Below, one piece after another: positions 1 to 9,069 of a stretch of 64,000 bases of DNA. Every line of letters begins with the position of its first letter. Positions within the stretch are counted from its first letter, which is position 1. Under the pieces are notes generated by a model. That model had not been told where the DNA came from. It ran no database searches and saw only the letters and a program-made list of their open reading frames with translations. The position numbers and the translations under genes were made by a program. This DNA comes from Streptomyces parvus. GTDB lineage: Bacteria > Actinomycetota > Actinomycetes > Streptomycetales > Streptomycetaceae. The stretch is taken from positions 868,001 through 932,000 of the forward strand of contig NZ_CP135079.1 of assembly GCF_032121415.1 (NCBI RefSeq), given 5' to 3'.

Positions 1-177
1 GGCCCCCCAGGGGCCCCGACGACGGACGATGCGCGGCTCCTCGGTGCCGGTCCGACGACGCGGAGCACATCGCCCGCCCCAGTGGGGTGCACCGTCAAGG
101 GTGAACGCACGCTCGTAGAGTTGACGGCAGACGGGAAAGCGCGGCCGCCGGGACCTGGAGTCCCGACGGCCGTCTTC

Positions 178-201
178 GGCGGCCCGCCGGGCCGGGCCGC
201 C
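178..201 (-). terminator. Hairpin downstream of hisS
   Basis: Nine-base inverted repeat (178-186 against 193-201) around a 6-nt loop, lying 11 nt past the hisS stop codon. It has no U-run, as is common in Streptomyces. Nothing gene-like is visible in bases 1-177, where short open frames lack a ribosome site and family features. Confidence 0.5.
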
Positions 202-212
202 GTGGGGTCTCG

Positions 213-1475
213 TCAGCCGAGCCGCTTCGCCAGCTCCGCCGCGGCCTCCGCCAGCGGTACCGCGGTCTGCTCGCCGGACTCCATGTCCTTGAGCTGGACG
301 ACGCCCTCGGCGAGATCGCGCTCGCCCGCGACCAGGGTGTAGCGGGCGCCCGAGCGGTTGGCGCTCTTCATCGCGCCCTTCAGGCCGCGGCCGCCGAACG
401 CGAAGTCGGCGGCGATGCCCGTGCGGCGCAGCTCGGTGACGACGCCGAAGAGCACCCGGCGGGCCTCCTCGCCGAGCGGGACCGCGTAGACGCTGGTGGT
501 GGCCGGGAGGTCGAGCTCGACTCCCTCGGCCTCCAGGGCGAGGACCGTGCGGTCCACGCCGAGCGCCCAGCCGACCGACGGCAGCTCGGGGCCGCCGATC
601 ATCTCGGAGAGGCCGTCGTAGCGGCCGCCGCCGCCCACCGCGGACTGCGAGCCGAGACCGTCGTGGACGAACTCGAAGGTCGTACGGGTGTAGTAGTCGA
701 GGCCGCGCACCAGCTTCTCGTCGTCCTCGAACGCGACTCCGGCCGCCGCGAGCAGGGCACGGACTTCTTCGTGGTACGCCTTGCACGCGTCGCACAGGTA
801 GTCGCGGAGCTTCGGGGCGTCGGTCAGCTGTTTCTGGACGTCGGCCCGCTTGTCGTCCAGGACGCGCAGCGGGTTGATCTCGATGCGGCGGCGGGTCTCC
901 TCGTCGAGGTCCAGGTCGCGCAGGAAGGTCTGGAGCGCCTCGCGGTAGACCGGGCGGCACTCCTTGTCGCCCAGCGAGTTCAGCAGGATGCGGAACTGGC
1001 GCAGGCCCAGCGAGCGGTACGCCTGGTCGGCCAGGATGATCAGCTCGGCGTCCAGGGCCGGGTCCTCGGTGCCGATGGCCTCGGCACCGACCTGCGAGAA
1101 GTGGCGGTAACGGCCCGCCTGCGGGCGCTCGTAGCGGTAGTACGAGCCGGAGTACCAGAGCTTGACGGGGAGGTTGCCCGCCTTGTGGAGGTTGGCCTCC
1201 AGGGCCGCGCGCAGGACGGACGCGGTGCCCTCGGGACGCAGCGCCAGCTGGTCGCCGCCCTTGGTGGTGAGGGTGTACATCTCCTTGGTGACGATGTCGG
1301 TGGACTCGCCGACACCGCGTGCGAACAGCTCGACGTTCTCGAAGCCGGGCGTCTCGATGTAGCCGTAGCCGGAGTCGCGCAGGGGCGCGGAGATGGCCTC
1401 GCGCACCGCCAGGAACGTCGCGGAACGGGGCGGGGTCAGGTCGTACGTGCCCTTGGGGGCCTGAAAGGTGCTCAC
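213..1475 (-). CDS. hisS: Histidyl-tRNA synthetase
   Basis: Class II aminoacyl-tRNA synthetase that charges tRNA-His in the cytoplasm. The 420-residue product begins [12 protein letters not shown] from a GTG, matching the usual N-terminus and length; the frame is open for 48 further codons upstream, but those residues look like noise. Class II motif 2 is seen at about residues 113-127 ([15 protein letters not shown]), the histidine-binding RGLDYYTR signature lies in the middle, and motif 3 (GWALGVDRT) follows. The C-terminal part resembles an anticodon-binding domain. It lies 17 nt after the MBL hydrolase stop codon and is probably co-transcribed with it. Confidence 0.96.
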   Translation of the reverse strand: MSTFQAPKGTYDLTPPRSATFLAVREAISAPLRDSGYGYIETPGFENVELFARGVGESTDIVTKEMYTLTTKGGDQLALRPEGTASVLRAALEANLHKAGNLPVKLWYSGSYYRYERPQAGRYRHFSQVGAEAIGTEDPALDAELIILADQAYRSLGLRQFRILLNSLGDKECRPVYREALQTFLRDLDLDEETRRRIEINPLRVLDDKRADVQKQLTDAPKLRDYLCDACKAYHEEVRALLAAAGVAFEDDEKLVRGLDYYTRTTFEFVHDGLGSQSAVGGGGRYDGLSEMIGGPELPSVGWALGVDRTVLALEAEGVELDLPATTSVYAVPLGEEARRVLFGVVTELRRTGIAADFAFGGRGLKGAMKSANRSGARYTLVAGERDLAEGVVQLKDMESGEQTAVPLAEAAAELAKRLG

Positions 1476-1492
1476 GTGTATACGTCTCTCGT

Positions 1493-2182
1493 CTACAGTC
1501 CTCGACGCGGCGCCGCGTCCAGCCCGTTCAGATACGGATTGGAGGCGCGCTCGCGGCCGATGGTCGTCTGGGGGCCGTGGCCGGACAGCACCACGGTCGA
1601 GTCGTCGAGCGGCAGGCACACACGGGCCAGCGACTCGAGCAGCTCGGCGTGGTCGCCGCCGGGCAGGTCGGTACGTCCGACGGAGCCGGCGAAGAGCAGG
1701 TCGCCCGAGAAGAGGAGCGGCGGAACGTCCGCGGCCTCGGGCATCCCGAACGTCACCGACCCCTTGGTATGGCCGGGCGCGTGCGAGACACCGAACTCCA
1801 GACCGGCCAGGGTCAGCTTCGACCCGTCGGTCAGCTCCTTGACGTCGTCCGGCTCCCCCACGGTCAGCTCGCCCATGAGCGGCATTCCGATGGAGCGGCC
1901 GAGCGCCTTCTCCGGATCGCTCATCATGTAGCGGTCCTCCGGGTGGATCCAGGCGGGGACGTCATGGGCGCCGCAGACGGGCACGACCGAGGCGACGTGG
2001 TCGATGTGGCCGTGGGTGAGAACGACGGCGACGGGCTTGAGCCGATGCTTCTTCAGCGCTTCCTCGACGCCCTGGGCGGCCTGGTGGCCCGGGTCGATGA
2101 TCACGCACTCCTCACCGGCGGCGGGGGCGACCAGATAGCAATTGGTCCCCCAGGCCCCGGCGGGGAACCCGGCAATAAGCAC
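1493..2182 (-). CDS. MBL-fold metallo-hydrolase (glyoxalase II-like)
   Basis: Metallo-beta-lactamase-fold hydrolase of 229 residues. The signature HGHIDH (HxHxDH) for the two-metal site is clear, followed by the downstream ligands in HAPGHTKGS and FSGDLLF. This pattern fits hydroxyacylglutathione-hydrolase-like proteins, although Streptomyces makes mycothiol rather than glutathione, so the true thioester substrate is unknown. A GTG at 2182 was chosen because [17 protein letters not shown] is the family-like N-terminus. It is first in a two-gene unit with hisS and diverges from the cyclophilin gene, with about 157 nt between. Confidence 0.85.
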   Translation of the reverse strand: MLIAGFPAGAWGTNCYLVAPAAGEECVIIDPGHQAAQGVEEALKKHRLKPVAVVLTHGHIDHVASVVPVCGAHDVPAWIHPEDRYMMSDPEKALGRSIGMPLMGELTVGEPDDVKELTDGSKLTLAGLEFGVSHAPGHTKGSVTFGMPEAADVPPLLFSGDLLFAGSVGRTDLPGGDHAELLESLARVCLPLDDSTVVLSGHGPQTTIGRERASNPYLNGLDAAPRRGL

Positions 2183-2339
2183 GATCGTCCTTAATGTTCG
2201 GCGGAGGATGCGGCCCGCAGTACAAGGATGCGGCGGATCAGAGCCTACCGGCGCTCCACATGACACAGGTAACCCATATACGGTACGGGCAGCTCAGGCC
2301 CCCATCCGACGATCCACGACGTAACAAGGAGCCCAACCG

Positions 2340-3131
2340 GTGTCCAGCAGCGAACAGCGGCGGCGGCAGCTCGCCCGGGAGAAGTTCGAGCGCCAGCAGA
2401 AGCGCCGGGAGGAAGCCCGCCGCAGGACGAGGCGCATCACCGCGATCGTCGCGGCCTCGGTGGCCGTGGTCGCCGTCGTGGGCGTGAGCGCGTTCGTCGT
2501 GGCGGGCAAGGACGACGACAAGGACAAGAAGAGCGAGGCGGCGGCGAGCCAGAGCCCCGCTCCGGAGCCTTCGGAGAGCGAGAGCAAGGCCCCGCTCCCC
2601 GCGATGAAGATCGACAAGAAGGCGAAGTACACGATGTCGCTCACGACGAGCCAGGGTGACATCGGGTTCTCGATGGACGCGGCGAAGACCCCGCAGACCG
2701 TGAACTCCTTCAAGGCGCTCGCCGACAAGGGCTACTTCGACGACACCAAGTGCCACCGGCTGACCACCCAGGGCATCTTCGTGCTCCAGTGCGGCGACCC
2801 CAAGGGCGACGGCACGGGCGGCCCGGGCTACAACATCCCGGACGAGAATGTGGACGCGCTCGGCAAGGCGGGTGCCGACGGCACGGTCGTCTACCCGCCG
2901 GGCACGGTGGCGATGGCCAATACCGGCCAGCCGAACTCCGGCGGCAGCCAGTTCTTCCTGGTCTACAAGGAGACGAAGCTCCCGCCCACCTACACCCCGT
3001 TCGGCACGATGGACGACGCCTCGCTGAAGGCCGTCCAGAAGGTCGGCGAAGCAGGGGTAGAGGGCGGTGCGGGCGACGGCGCCCCGAAGAAGGCCGTGAC
3101 GGTGGAGAAGGCCTCGGTCGAGAAGGGCTGA
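2340..3131 (+). CDS. Membrane-anchored cyclophilin-type peptidyl-prolyl isomerase
   Basis: Peptidyl-prolyl cis-trans isomerase of 263 residues, probably acting on exported proteins at the outer membrane face. The N-terminal 32 residues are very basic and helical (likely cytoplasmic), residues 33-55 form one membrane helix, and a Lys/Glu/Ser-rich linker leads to the cyclophilin domain from about residue 90. Seen in that domain are the Phe/Gln/Gly-rich core (SGGSQFFLVY) and MANTGQPNSGG. Start is GTG at 2340, 8-10 nt after AAGGAG. The C-terminus ends soon after the fold. A perfect palindrome follows the stop codon. Confidence 0.88.
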   Translation: MSSSEQRRRQLAREKFERQQKRREEARRRTRRITAIVAASVAVVAVVGVSAFVVAGKDDDKDKKSEAAASQSPAPEPSESESKAPLPAMKIDKKAKYTMSLTTSQGDIGFSMDAAKTPQTVNSFKALADKGYFDDTKCHRLTTQGIFVLQCGDPKGDGTGGPGYNIPDENVDALGKAGADGTVVYPPGTVAMANTGQPNSGGSQFFLVYKETKLPPTYTPFGTMDDASLKAVQKVGEAGVEGGAGDGAPKKAVTVEKASVEKG

Positions 3132-3150
3132 GCCCGCGGGACGGCGACCG

Positions 3151-3190
3151 GCGGGGAGGGGCCTTCGCCCGGGCGAAGGCCCCTCCCCGC
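3151..3190 (+). terminator. Perfect 40-nt palindrome terminator
   Basis: Bases 3151-3170 and 3171-3190 are exact reverse complements, with no unpaired loop. The structure lies 20 nt after the cyclophilin stop codon and is very GC-rich with no T-run. It should fold with a small loop at its centre and act as a strong terminator. Confidence 0.75.
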
Positions 3191-3344
3191 CCGAGCGGAT
3201 AATTTCAGCCTCGCTGAGTGCGGACAGCCGGGCGGCCGGTCGCCTAGATTGGCGTTGTGCAGGGCGGGCGGTGCCCGCCCCAGGAAACTGTGGACGATGC
3301 CCGGGGGGCGAACCCCCTCGCAGGCATCAGGTGGAGGAGGCGCT

Positions 3345-4574
3345 GTGAGCAGCGACCCGTGGGGCCGCGTCGACGAGACGGGCACCGTGTACGTGCGTAC
3401 AGCCGAGGGCGAGCAGGTCGTCGGATCGTGGCAGGCCGGTTCCCCCGAGGAGGCCCTGGCCTATTTCGAGCGCAAGTACGACGGCATTGTGGTCGAGATC
3501 GGCCTCCTCGAACGGCGGGTGAAGACCACCGATCTGTCGGCCAAGGACGCGACGACGGCCATCGACCATCTGCGGCAGCAGGTCGACGAGCACCACGCGG
3601 TGGGCGACCTCGAAGCACTGCGCAAGCGGCTGGACGCGCTCGTCGCGACGGTCGAGGCGCGGCGCGAGGAGCGCAAGGCCCTCAAGGCCAAGCAGACCGA
3701 CGAGGCCAAGCAGGCCAAGGAGGCGCTGGTCGCCGAGGCCGAGGAGCTGGCGCGGAGCGAGCAGTGGCGGTCGGCCGGCGAGCGGCTGCGGGCGCTGGTG
3801 GACACCTGGAAGGGTCTCCCCCGCCTCGACCGCAAGTCGGACGACGAGCTGTGGCACCGCTTCTCGCACGCCCGCTCGGCGTTCTCCAAGCGGCGCAAGG
3901 CCCACTTCGCCGCGCTGGACGCCCAGCGCGAGGAGGCCCGCAAGGCCAAGGAGAAGCTGGTCACCGAGGCCGAGTCGCTGTCCGGGTCCACGGACTGGGT
4001 CGGCACGGCGGCGCGCTACCGCGACCTGATGACCGAGTGGAAGGCGGCGGGCCGCGCCCAGCGCGAGGCCGAGGACGACCTGTGGAACCGTTTCCGCGGC
4101 GCCCAGGACGTCTTCTTCGCCGCCCGCAGCGAGGTCTTCGCGGAGCGGGACGCCGAGCAGGGCGAGAACCTCAAGCTCAAGGAGGAGCTCGCCGCCGAGG
4201 CCGAGAAGCTGGTGCCGGTGAAGGACCTGAAGGCGGCCCGCGCCGCGTTCCGGTCCATCAACGAACGCTGGGAGGCCATCGGCCACGTACCGCGTGACGC
4301 CCGCCCGAAGGTCGAGGGCCGGATGCAGGCGGTGGAGCGGGCGCTCCTGGAGTCCGAGGAGTCCGAGTGGCGCCGGACGAACCCGGAGGCGCGGGCCCGC
4401 GCCGCGGGTCTGACCGGTCAGCTCCAGGCCGCCGTGGACAAGCTGCGCGGTCAGATCGACACCGCGCGTGCCCAGGGCAACAACGCCCGTGCGGACAAGC
4501 TGGCCAAGGAGTTGGAGGGCCGCCAGGCGCTGCTGGACCAGGCGCTGAAGGGCCTGGAGGAGTTCGGCGGCTGA
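3345..4574 (+). CDS. DUF349 coiled-coil protein
   Basis: A 409-residue, highly charged protein made of tandem DUF349-type units. Each unit has the pattern of a conserved Trp, a short helix, then 'LWxRF' (DELWHRFSHAR, DDLWNRFRGAQ), seen at least twice, with further diverged copies. Almost the whole chain is predicted alpha-helix rich in Glu, Lys, Arg and Ala. There is no signal peptide and no enzyme motif. The family has no well-defined biochemical role. Start GTG at 3345 is preceded by GGAGGAGG at a good distance, and a short hairpin lies upstream. It converges on relA. Confidence 0.8.
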   Translation: MSSDPWGRVDETGTVYVRTAEGEQVVGSWQAGSPEEALAYFERKYDGIVVEIGLLERRVKTTDLSAKDATTAIDHLRQQVDEHHAVGDLEALRKRLDALVATVEARREERKALKAKQTDEAKQAKEALVAEAEELARSEQWRSAGERLRALVDTWKGLPRLDRKSDDELWHRFSHARSAFSKRRKAHFAALDAQREEARKAKEKLVTEAESLSGSTDWVGTAARYRDLMTEWKAAGRAQREAEDDLWNRFRGAQDVFFAARSEVFAERDAEQGENLKLKEELAAEAEKLVPVKDLKAARAAFRSINERWEAIGHVPRDARPKVEGRMQAVERALLESEESEWRRTNPEARARAAGLTGQLQAAVDKLRGQIDTARAQGNNARADKLAKELEGRQALLDQALKGLEEFGG

Positions 4575-4588
4575 GAAGCCGGACAGAC

Positions 4589-4621
4589 AAGGCCCCGGTA
4601 CGCGATGCGTACCGGGGCCTT
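4589..4621. terminator. Bidirectional terminator between the DUF349 gene and relA
   Basis: Fifteen-base perfect stem (4589-4603 against 4607-4621) with a GAT loop. It lies between the stop codons of two convergent genes and should serve both strands. Confidence 0.8.
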
Positions 4622-4638
4622 CCTCGTTGTGGCAGCGC

Positions 4639-7260
4639 CTACGGCCTGCGGGCGGACGTGACCCGGTAGACGTCGTAGACACCCTCCACGCCGCGTACGG
4701 CCTTCAGGACGTGGCCCAGGTGCTTGGGATCGCCCATCTCGAAGGTGAAGCGCGAGGTGGCCACCCGGTCACGGGACGTCTGGACGGCCGCCGACAGGAT
4801 GTTGACGTGCTGGTCCGAGAGGATCCGGGTGACGTCGGAGAGCAGCCGGGAGCGGTCCAGGGCCTCGACCTGGATGGCGACCAGGAAGACGGAGGACTGG
4901 GTGGGCGCCCACTCGACGTCGAGGATGCGCTCGGGCTGCTGCGACAGCGACTCCACGTTGACGCAGTCCGCCCGGTGCACGGAGACGCCGCTGCCCCGGG
5001 TGACGAAGCCGATGATCGGGTCGCCGGGGACGGGCGTACAGCAGCGGGCCAGCTTGACCCAGACGTCCTCGACGCCCTTGACGACGACGCCGGGGTCCGC
5101 GTTGGCGCGGCGTTTGCTGCGGCCGCCGTGCGAGGGCGGGGTGGACTCTGCGATGTCCTCGTTGGCCTCGTCATGGCCACCGAGGGCCTGCACCAACTTC
5201 TGGACGACGCCCGCCGCCGCGACATGGCCCTCGCCGATCGCCGCGTACAGCGAGGAGATGTCGGGGTAGCGCATCTCGTGGGCGAGGGTGACCAGGGAGT
5301 CGCCGGTCAGAATGCGCTGGATCGGCAGGTTCTGCTTGCGCATGGCGCGCGCGATGGCGTCCTTGCCCTGCTCGATGGCCTCGTCGCGGCGCTCCTTGGA
5401 GAACCAGGCGCGGATCTTGTTGCGGGCGCGCGGCGACTTGACGAAGCCGAGCCAGTCCCGGGAGGGTCCGGCGCCGGCCGCCTTGGAGGTGAAGACCTCG
5501 ACCAGGTCGCCGTTGTCGAGCGTCGATTCGAGCGGCACGAGCCGCCCGTTGACGCGTGCTCCTATGGTCCGGTGGCCGACCTCGGTGTGGACGGCGTACG
5601 CGAAGTCGACGGGGGTCGCGCCGGCGGGCAGCGCTATGACGTCGCCCTTCGGCGTGAAGACGAAGACCTCGTTGCGCGAGAGGTCGAAGCGCAGGGACTC
5701 CAGGAACTCCCCGGGGTCCTCGGTCTCCTTCTGCCAGTCCAGGAGCTGGCGCAGCCACGCCATGTCGTTCACCGTGTCCTGGCCGCGCCCGGTGTTCTTG
5801 GGGACGTCGGTACGGACCTTGGAGGCGCCGGCCACGGCCTCCTGCTTGTACTTCCAGTGGGCAGCGATGCCGTACTCGGCGCGGCGGTGCATGTCGAACG
5901 TACGGATCTGAAGCTCGACGGGCTTGCCGCTGGGACCGATCACCGTGGTGTGCAGCGACTGGTACATGTTGAACTTGGGCATCGCGATGTAGTCCTTGAA
6001 CCGCCCGGGCACCGGGTTCCACCGGGCGTGAACGGTGCCGAGCGCCGCGTAGCAGTCGCGGACCGTGTCGACCAGGACGCGGATGCCCACCAGGTCGTAG
6101 ATCTCGGCGAAGTCGCGGCCTCGCACGATCATCTTCTGGTAGACGCTGTAGTAGTGCTTGGGGCGGCCGGTGACGGTGGCCTTGATGCGGGCGGCGCGCA
6201 GGTCGGACTGGACCTCGTCGGTCACTATGGCGAGGTATTCGTCGCGCTTGGGGGCCCGCTCGGCGACGAGGCGGACGATCTCGTCGTACATCTTGGGGTA
6301 GAGGATCGCGAAGGCGAGGTCCTCCAGCTCCCACTTGATGGTGTTCATGCCCAGCCGGTGCGCCAGCGGGGCGTAGATCTCCAGCGTCTCGCGGGCCTTC
6401 TTCTCCTGCTTCTCCCGCTTGAGGTAGCGCATGGTGCGCATGTTGTGCAGGCGGTCGGCGAGCTTGATGACGAGGACCCGGGGGTCCTTGGCCATCGCGA
6501 CGACCATCTTGCGTACGGTCTCGGCCTGGGCGGCCTCGCCGAACTTGACCTTGTCCAGCTTGGTGACGCCGTCGACGAGCAGGGCGACCTGGTCGCCGAA
6601 GTCGCGCTTGAGGGTGTCCAGGCCGTACTCGGTGTCCTCGACCGTGTCGTGCAGCAGGCCCGCCATCAGCGTCGCCGGGTCCATGCCCAGCTCGGCGAGG
6701 ATCGTGGTGACGGCCAGCGGGTGGGTGATGTAGGGGTCGCCGCTCTTGCGCTTCTGGCCCCGGTGCCAGCGCTCGGCGACCTGGTAGGCCTTCTCGATCT
6801 GCCGGAGCGTGGCCGTCTCGATCTTGGGGTCGTTGCCCCGGACCGTACGCAGCAGCGGTTCCAGGACCGGGTTGTACGGGCTGGAGCGCTGTACGCCCAG
6901 CCGGGCGAGGCGGGCCCGCACCCGGTTGGAGGAGCCGCCGGAGCGGGAGGCGGAGCCACTGGTGGATCCGGCCTTCGCCGGGGGCCCGGGGGGCGGGGGC
7001 TTGGGCGCGGCGGACGCCGGTTTCCTGGCCGGGGGCTGCGCGGGGCCCGTCGTCCCTGCAGGTTTCGGCGGGGCCTCGGGGGCCGCGGGCTTCTCGGGAG
7101 GAGTGGCGGGCTTCGCGGCCCGGGGGCGCGCGGGATCGGCGGCCGGCTCGGCGGGCGCGGGCTCCGGCGCGTTCGAGGGCGCAGCCTTCTCCGGCGTGGC
7201 GGGGGCCGCCACGGGCTTGTCGGGCTGCGGGGCGGCGGCTGGCTGGGCCTCGTCTGGCAA
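4639..7260 (-). CDS. relA: Bifunctional (p)ppGpp synthetase/hydrolase
   Basis: Stringent-response enzyme of 873 residues that makes and degrades (p)ppGpp. Residues 1-112 are a low-complexity Pro/Ala/Lys extension. The HD hydrolase domain follows, with an intact HDTVEDT at about 204-210. The synthetase domain has the [13 protein letters not shown] region and RFKD at 420-423. RxKD, rather than the ExDD of synthetase-only RelA, is the known signature of bifunctional enzymes, and the intact HD agrees. A TGS domain ([14 protein letters not shown]) and a C-terminal ACT domain complete the long-Rel layout. Start TTG at 7260 was chosen because GAGGAG precedes it at about 4-5 nt; the frame is open much further upstream. 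Confidence 0.95.
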   Translation of the reverse strand: MPDEAQPAAAPQPDKPVAAPATPEKAAPSNAPEPAPAEPAADPARPRAAKPATPPEKPAAPEAPPKPAGTTGPAQPPARKPASAAPKPPPPGPPAKAGSTSGSASRSGGSSNRVRARLARLGVQRSSPYNPVLEPLLRTVRGNDPKIETATLRQIEKAYQVAERWHRGQKRKSGDPYITHPLAVTTILAELGMDPATLMAGLLHDTVEDTEYGLDTLKRDFGDQVALLVDGVTKLDKVKFGEAAQAETVRKMVVAMAKDPRVLVIKLADRLHNMRTMRYLKREKQEKKARETLEIYAPLAHRLGMNTIKWELEDLAFAILYPKMYDEIVRLVAERAPKRDEYLAIVTDEVQSDLRAARIKATVTGRPKHYYSVYQKMIVRGRDFAEIYDLVGIRVLVDTVRDCYAALGTVHARWNPVPGRFKDYIAMPKFNMYQSLHTTVIGPSGKPVELQIRTFDMHRRAEYGIAAHWKYKQEAVAGASKVRTDVPKNTGRGQDTVNDMAWLRQLLDWQKETEDPGEFLESLRFDLSRNEVFVFTPKGDVIALPAGATPVDFAYAVHTEVGHRTIGARVNGRLVPLESTLDNGDLVEVFTSKAAGAGPSRDWLGFVKSPRARNKIRAWFSKERRDEAIEQGKDAIARAMRKQNLPIQRILTGDSLVTLAHEMRYPDISSLYAAIGEGHVAAAGVVQKLVQALGGHDEANEDIAESTPPSHGGRSKRRANADPGVVVKGVEDVWVKLARCCTPVPGDPIIGFVTRGSGVSVHRADCVNVESLSQQPERILDVEWAPTQSSVFLVAIQVEALDRSRLLSDVTRILSDQHVNILSAAVQTSRDRVATSRFTFEMGDPKHLGHVLKAVRGVEGVYDVYRVTSARRP

Positions 7261-7354
7261 GAGCGCTCCTCGTGCGGATCCGGGGTACCCGGAGAGCCCA
7301 TGGTATCGATCCCCCGGCGGGACCTCGCCCGGGGACGGTGGGAGAAGGAACAAC

Positions 7355-7393
7355 GCGGAGCGGGCACCCGGTGTTCCCGGGTGCCCGCTCCGC
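7355..7393 (-). terminator. Terminator downstream of apt
   Basis: Seventeen-base perfect stem (7355-7371 against 7377-7393) with a 5-nt loop, between the apt stop codon and the relA start. It suggests that relA has its own promoter in the remaining roughly 95 nt. Confidence 0.75.
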
Positions 7394-7430
7394 TGCGCTC
7401 GATGTCCGTCACCGGACCGCGGTCCGGTGT

Positions 7431-7982
7431 TCAGACCGTGATCAGGGCCTCCAGCGGGGTGCCGGCGAGGCCCGGCTCCAGGCGGGCGCGGCCCGCGAGG
7501 AAACCGAGCTCCATGAGGACCGCGACGCCCGCGACCTGGGCGCCGGCCCGCCGAATGAGGTCCAGCGAGGCCTCGGCGGTGCCGCCGGTGGCGAGGACGT
7601 CGTCGATGACCATGACCCGGTCGTCGGCGTCGAGGTCCTCGGCGTGGATCTCGATCTCCGCGCTGCCGTACTCCAGCTCGTAGGTCTGGCTCAGCGTGGC
7701 TCCGGGGAGCTTTCCGGCCTTGCGGACCGGGACGAAGCCGATGCCCGCCCGGACCGCGACGGGCGCGGCCAGGATGAACCCGCGCGCCTCCAGGCCGACG
7801 ATCTTCGTGGCGCCGTGCCGCACGCACAGCTCCGCGAGGGCGTCGGTGAGCGCCGTGAAGGCGACCGGGTCCGCGAGCAGCGGGGTGATGTCCTTGAACA
7901 CCACGCCCGGCTTCGGGTAGTCCGCGACATCGCGGATCCGGCTGAGCAGCAGCTCCCTGAGGGATTCGGTGGTGCTCGTCAT
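7431..7982 (-). CDS. apt: Adenine phosphoribosyltransferase
   Basis: Purine-salvage enzyme converting adenine and PRPP to AMP, 183 residues. The PRPP-binding loop [14 protein letters not shown] is unmistakable, as is the family segment [12 protein letters not shown] near residue 30. Length and start ([22 protein letters not shown]) are normal. It sits directly downstream of secF (3 nt from the secF stop codon to the apt ATG) and upstream of relA. The secDF-apt-relA order is a known actinobacterial neighbourhood that links nucleotide supply with alarmone metabolism by position only. Confidence 0.95.
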   Translation of the reverse strand: MTSTTESLRELLLSRIRDVADYPKPGVVFKDITPLLADPVAFTALTDALAELCVRHGATKIVGLEARGFILAAPVAVRAGIGFVPVRKAGKLPGATLSQTYELEYGSAEIEIHAEDLDADDRVMVIDDVLATGGTAEASLDLIRRAGAQVAGVAVLMELGFLAGRARLEPGLAGTPLEALITV

Positions 7983-7985
7983 CGC

Positions 7986-9068
7986 TCAGCGCTTCCCGGG
8001 GGTGCGGTGCGACCGGGGGCGGCCGATCGCCGTGCCCGCGGTCTCCGCGCCGTCGCGCGGGCCCTCGGGGCCGTCGTCGGGGGACTCGCCCTTGGCGGCC
8101 GCGGCGGCCCGCTTGGCCAGGACCCGCTTCTTCAGCGCCTTCATCTGCGGGTCGCGTTCCTTGAGGTCGGCGACGAGCGGCGTGGCGATGAAGATCGAGG
8201 AGTAGGCACCGGCGGCGAGACCGACGAACAGCGACAGCGAGATGTCGTTCAGCATGCCCGCGCCGAGGACGCCGCCGCCGATGAACAGCAGGCCGGCGAC
8301 CGGCAGGAGCGCCACCACGGTGGTGTTGATGGAGCGGACCAGAGTGCTGTTGATCGACCGGTTGGCGATCTCGCTGTACGTGTAGCGGGTCTGCTTGGTG
8401 ATGTCCTTCTGGCCCTCCTTCAGGCTGTCGAAGACGACCACCGTGTCGTACAGGGAGTAACCGAGAATGGTCAGCAGACCGATCACCGTGCCCGGGGTGA
8501 CCTCGAAGCCGACCAGGGCGTAGACGCCGACCGTGATGGTGATGTCGTGGATCAGCGCGACGAGGGCGGCGACGGCCATCCGCCACTCGAAGGCGATGGC
8601 CAGATAGATCACCACCAGGATCATGAAGACTCCGAGGCCGGTCCACGCCTTGTTGGCGATCTGCTCACCCCAGCTGGGGCCGACCAGGTCCGCGTTGATG
8701 TCGTTGGCGGGGATGCCGAGCTCGTCGGAGAGGGTCTCCTTGATCTCGTTCGCCTTGGCGGTGTCGACCTCGGTGATCTGGATGCGCAGACCGCCGTTGC
8801 CCAGCTCCTGGACGATCGCCATGTGGCCGGAGGCCTCGGTCGCCACGTCCGTGGCCTGGGCGGTGGAGATCTGGGCCTTGGTGTCGGTCGTGAAGACCGC
8901 GCCGCCCTTGAACTCGATGCCCATGCGGAGGCCGCCGACCGCCACGCCGATGATGGCCGTGATGGTGATCAGTATCGAGACGCCGTACCAGATCTTGCGG
9001 TTGCGGATGAAGTCGTAGCCGACCTCGCCGCGGTAGAGCCGGGCGCCGAGATTGCCGAGTCGCGACAT
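7986..9068 (-). CDS. secF: Protein translocase subunit SecF
   Basis: Inner-membrane partner of SecD, which uses the proton gradient to help pull preproteins through SecYEG. The 360-residue product has the standard plan: first helix ([18 protein letters not shown]), an external P1-like domain ([10 protein letters not shown]), then five helices with [10 protein letters not shown] and the conserved [15 protein letters not shown] charged C-terminal tail rich in Lys, Ala and Pro follows. ATG at 9068 was chosen over an upstream in-frame GTG because GGAGG lies 8 nt before it and it falls one base after the secD stop codon. This is tight translational coupling. Confidence 0.95.
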   Translation of the reverse strand: MSRLGNLGARLYRGEVGYDFIRNRKIWYGVSILITITAIIGVAVGGLRMGIEFKGGAVFTTDTKAQISTAQATDVATEASGHMAIVQELGNGGLRIQITEVDTAKANEIKETLSDELGIPANDINADLVGPSWGEQIANKAWTGLGVFMILVVIYLAIAFEWRMAVAALVALIHDITITVGVYALVGFEVTPGTVIGLLTILGYSLYDTVVVFDSLKEGQKDITKQTRYTYSEIANRSINSTLVRSINTTVVALLPVAGLLFIGGGVLGAGMLNDISLSLFVGLAAGAYSSIFIATPLVADLKERDPQMKALKKRVLAKRAAAAAKGESPDDGPEGPRDGAETAGTAIGRPRSHRTPGKR

Positions 9069-9069
9069 C

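Noticed and set aside
4627..7683. A 1018-codon open frame on the plus strand opposite relA
   Set aside because: Shadow of relA caused by high GC at third positions; no recognisable domain, and the true gene has all expected Rel motifs.
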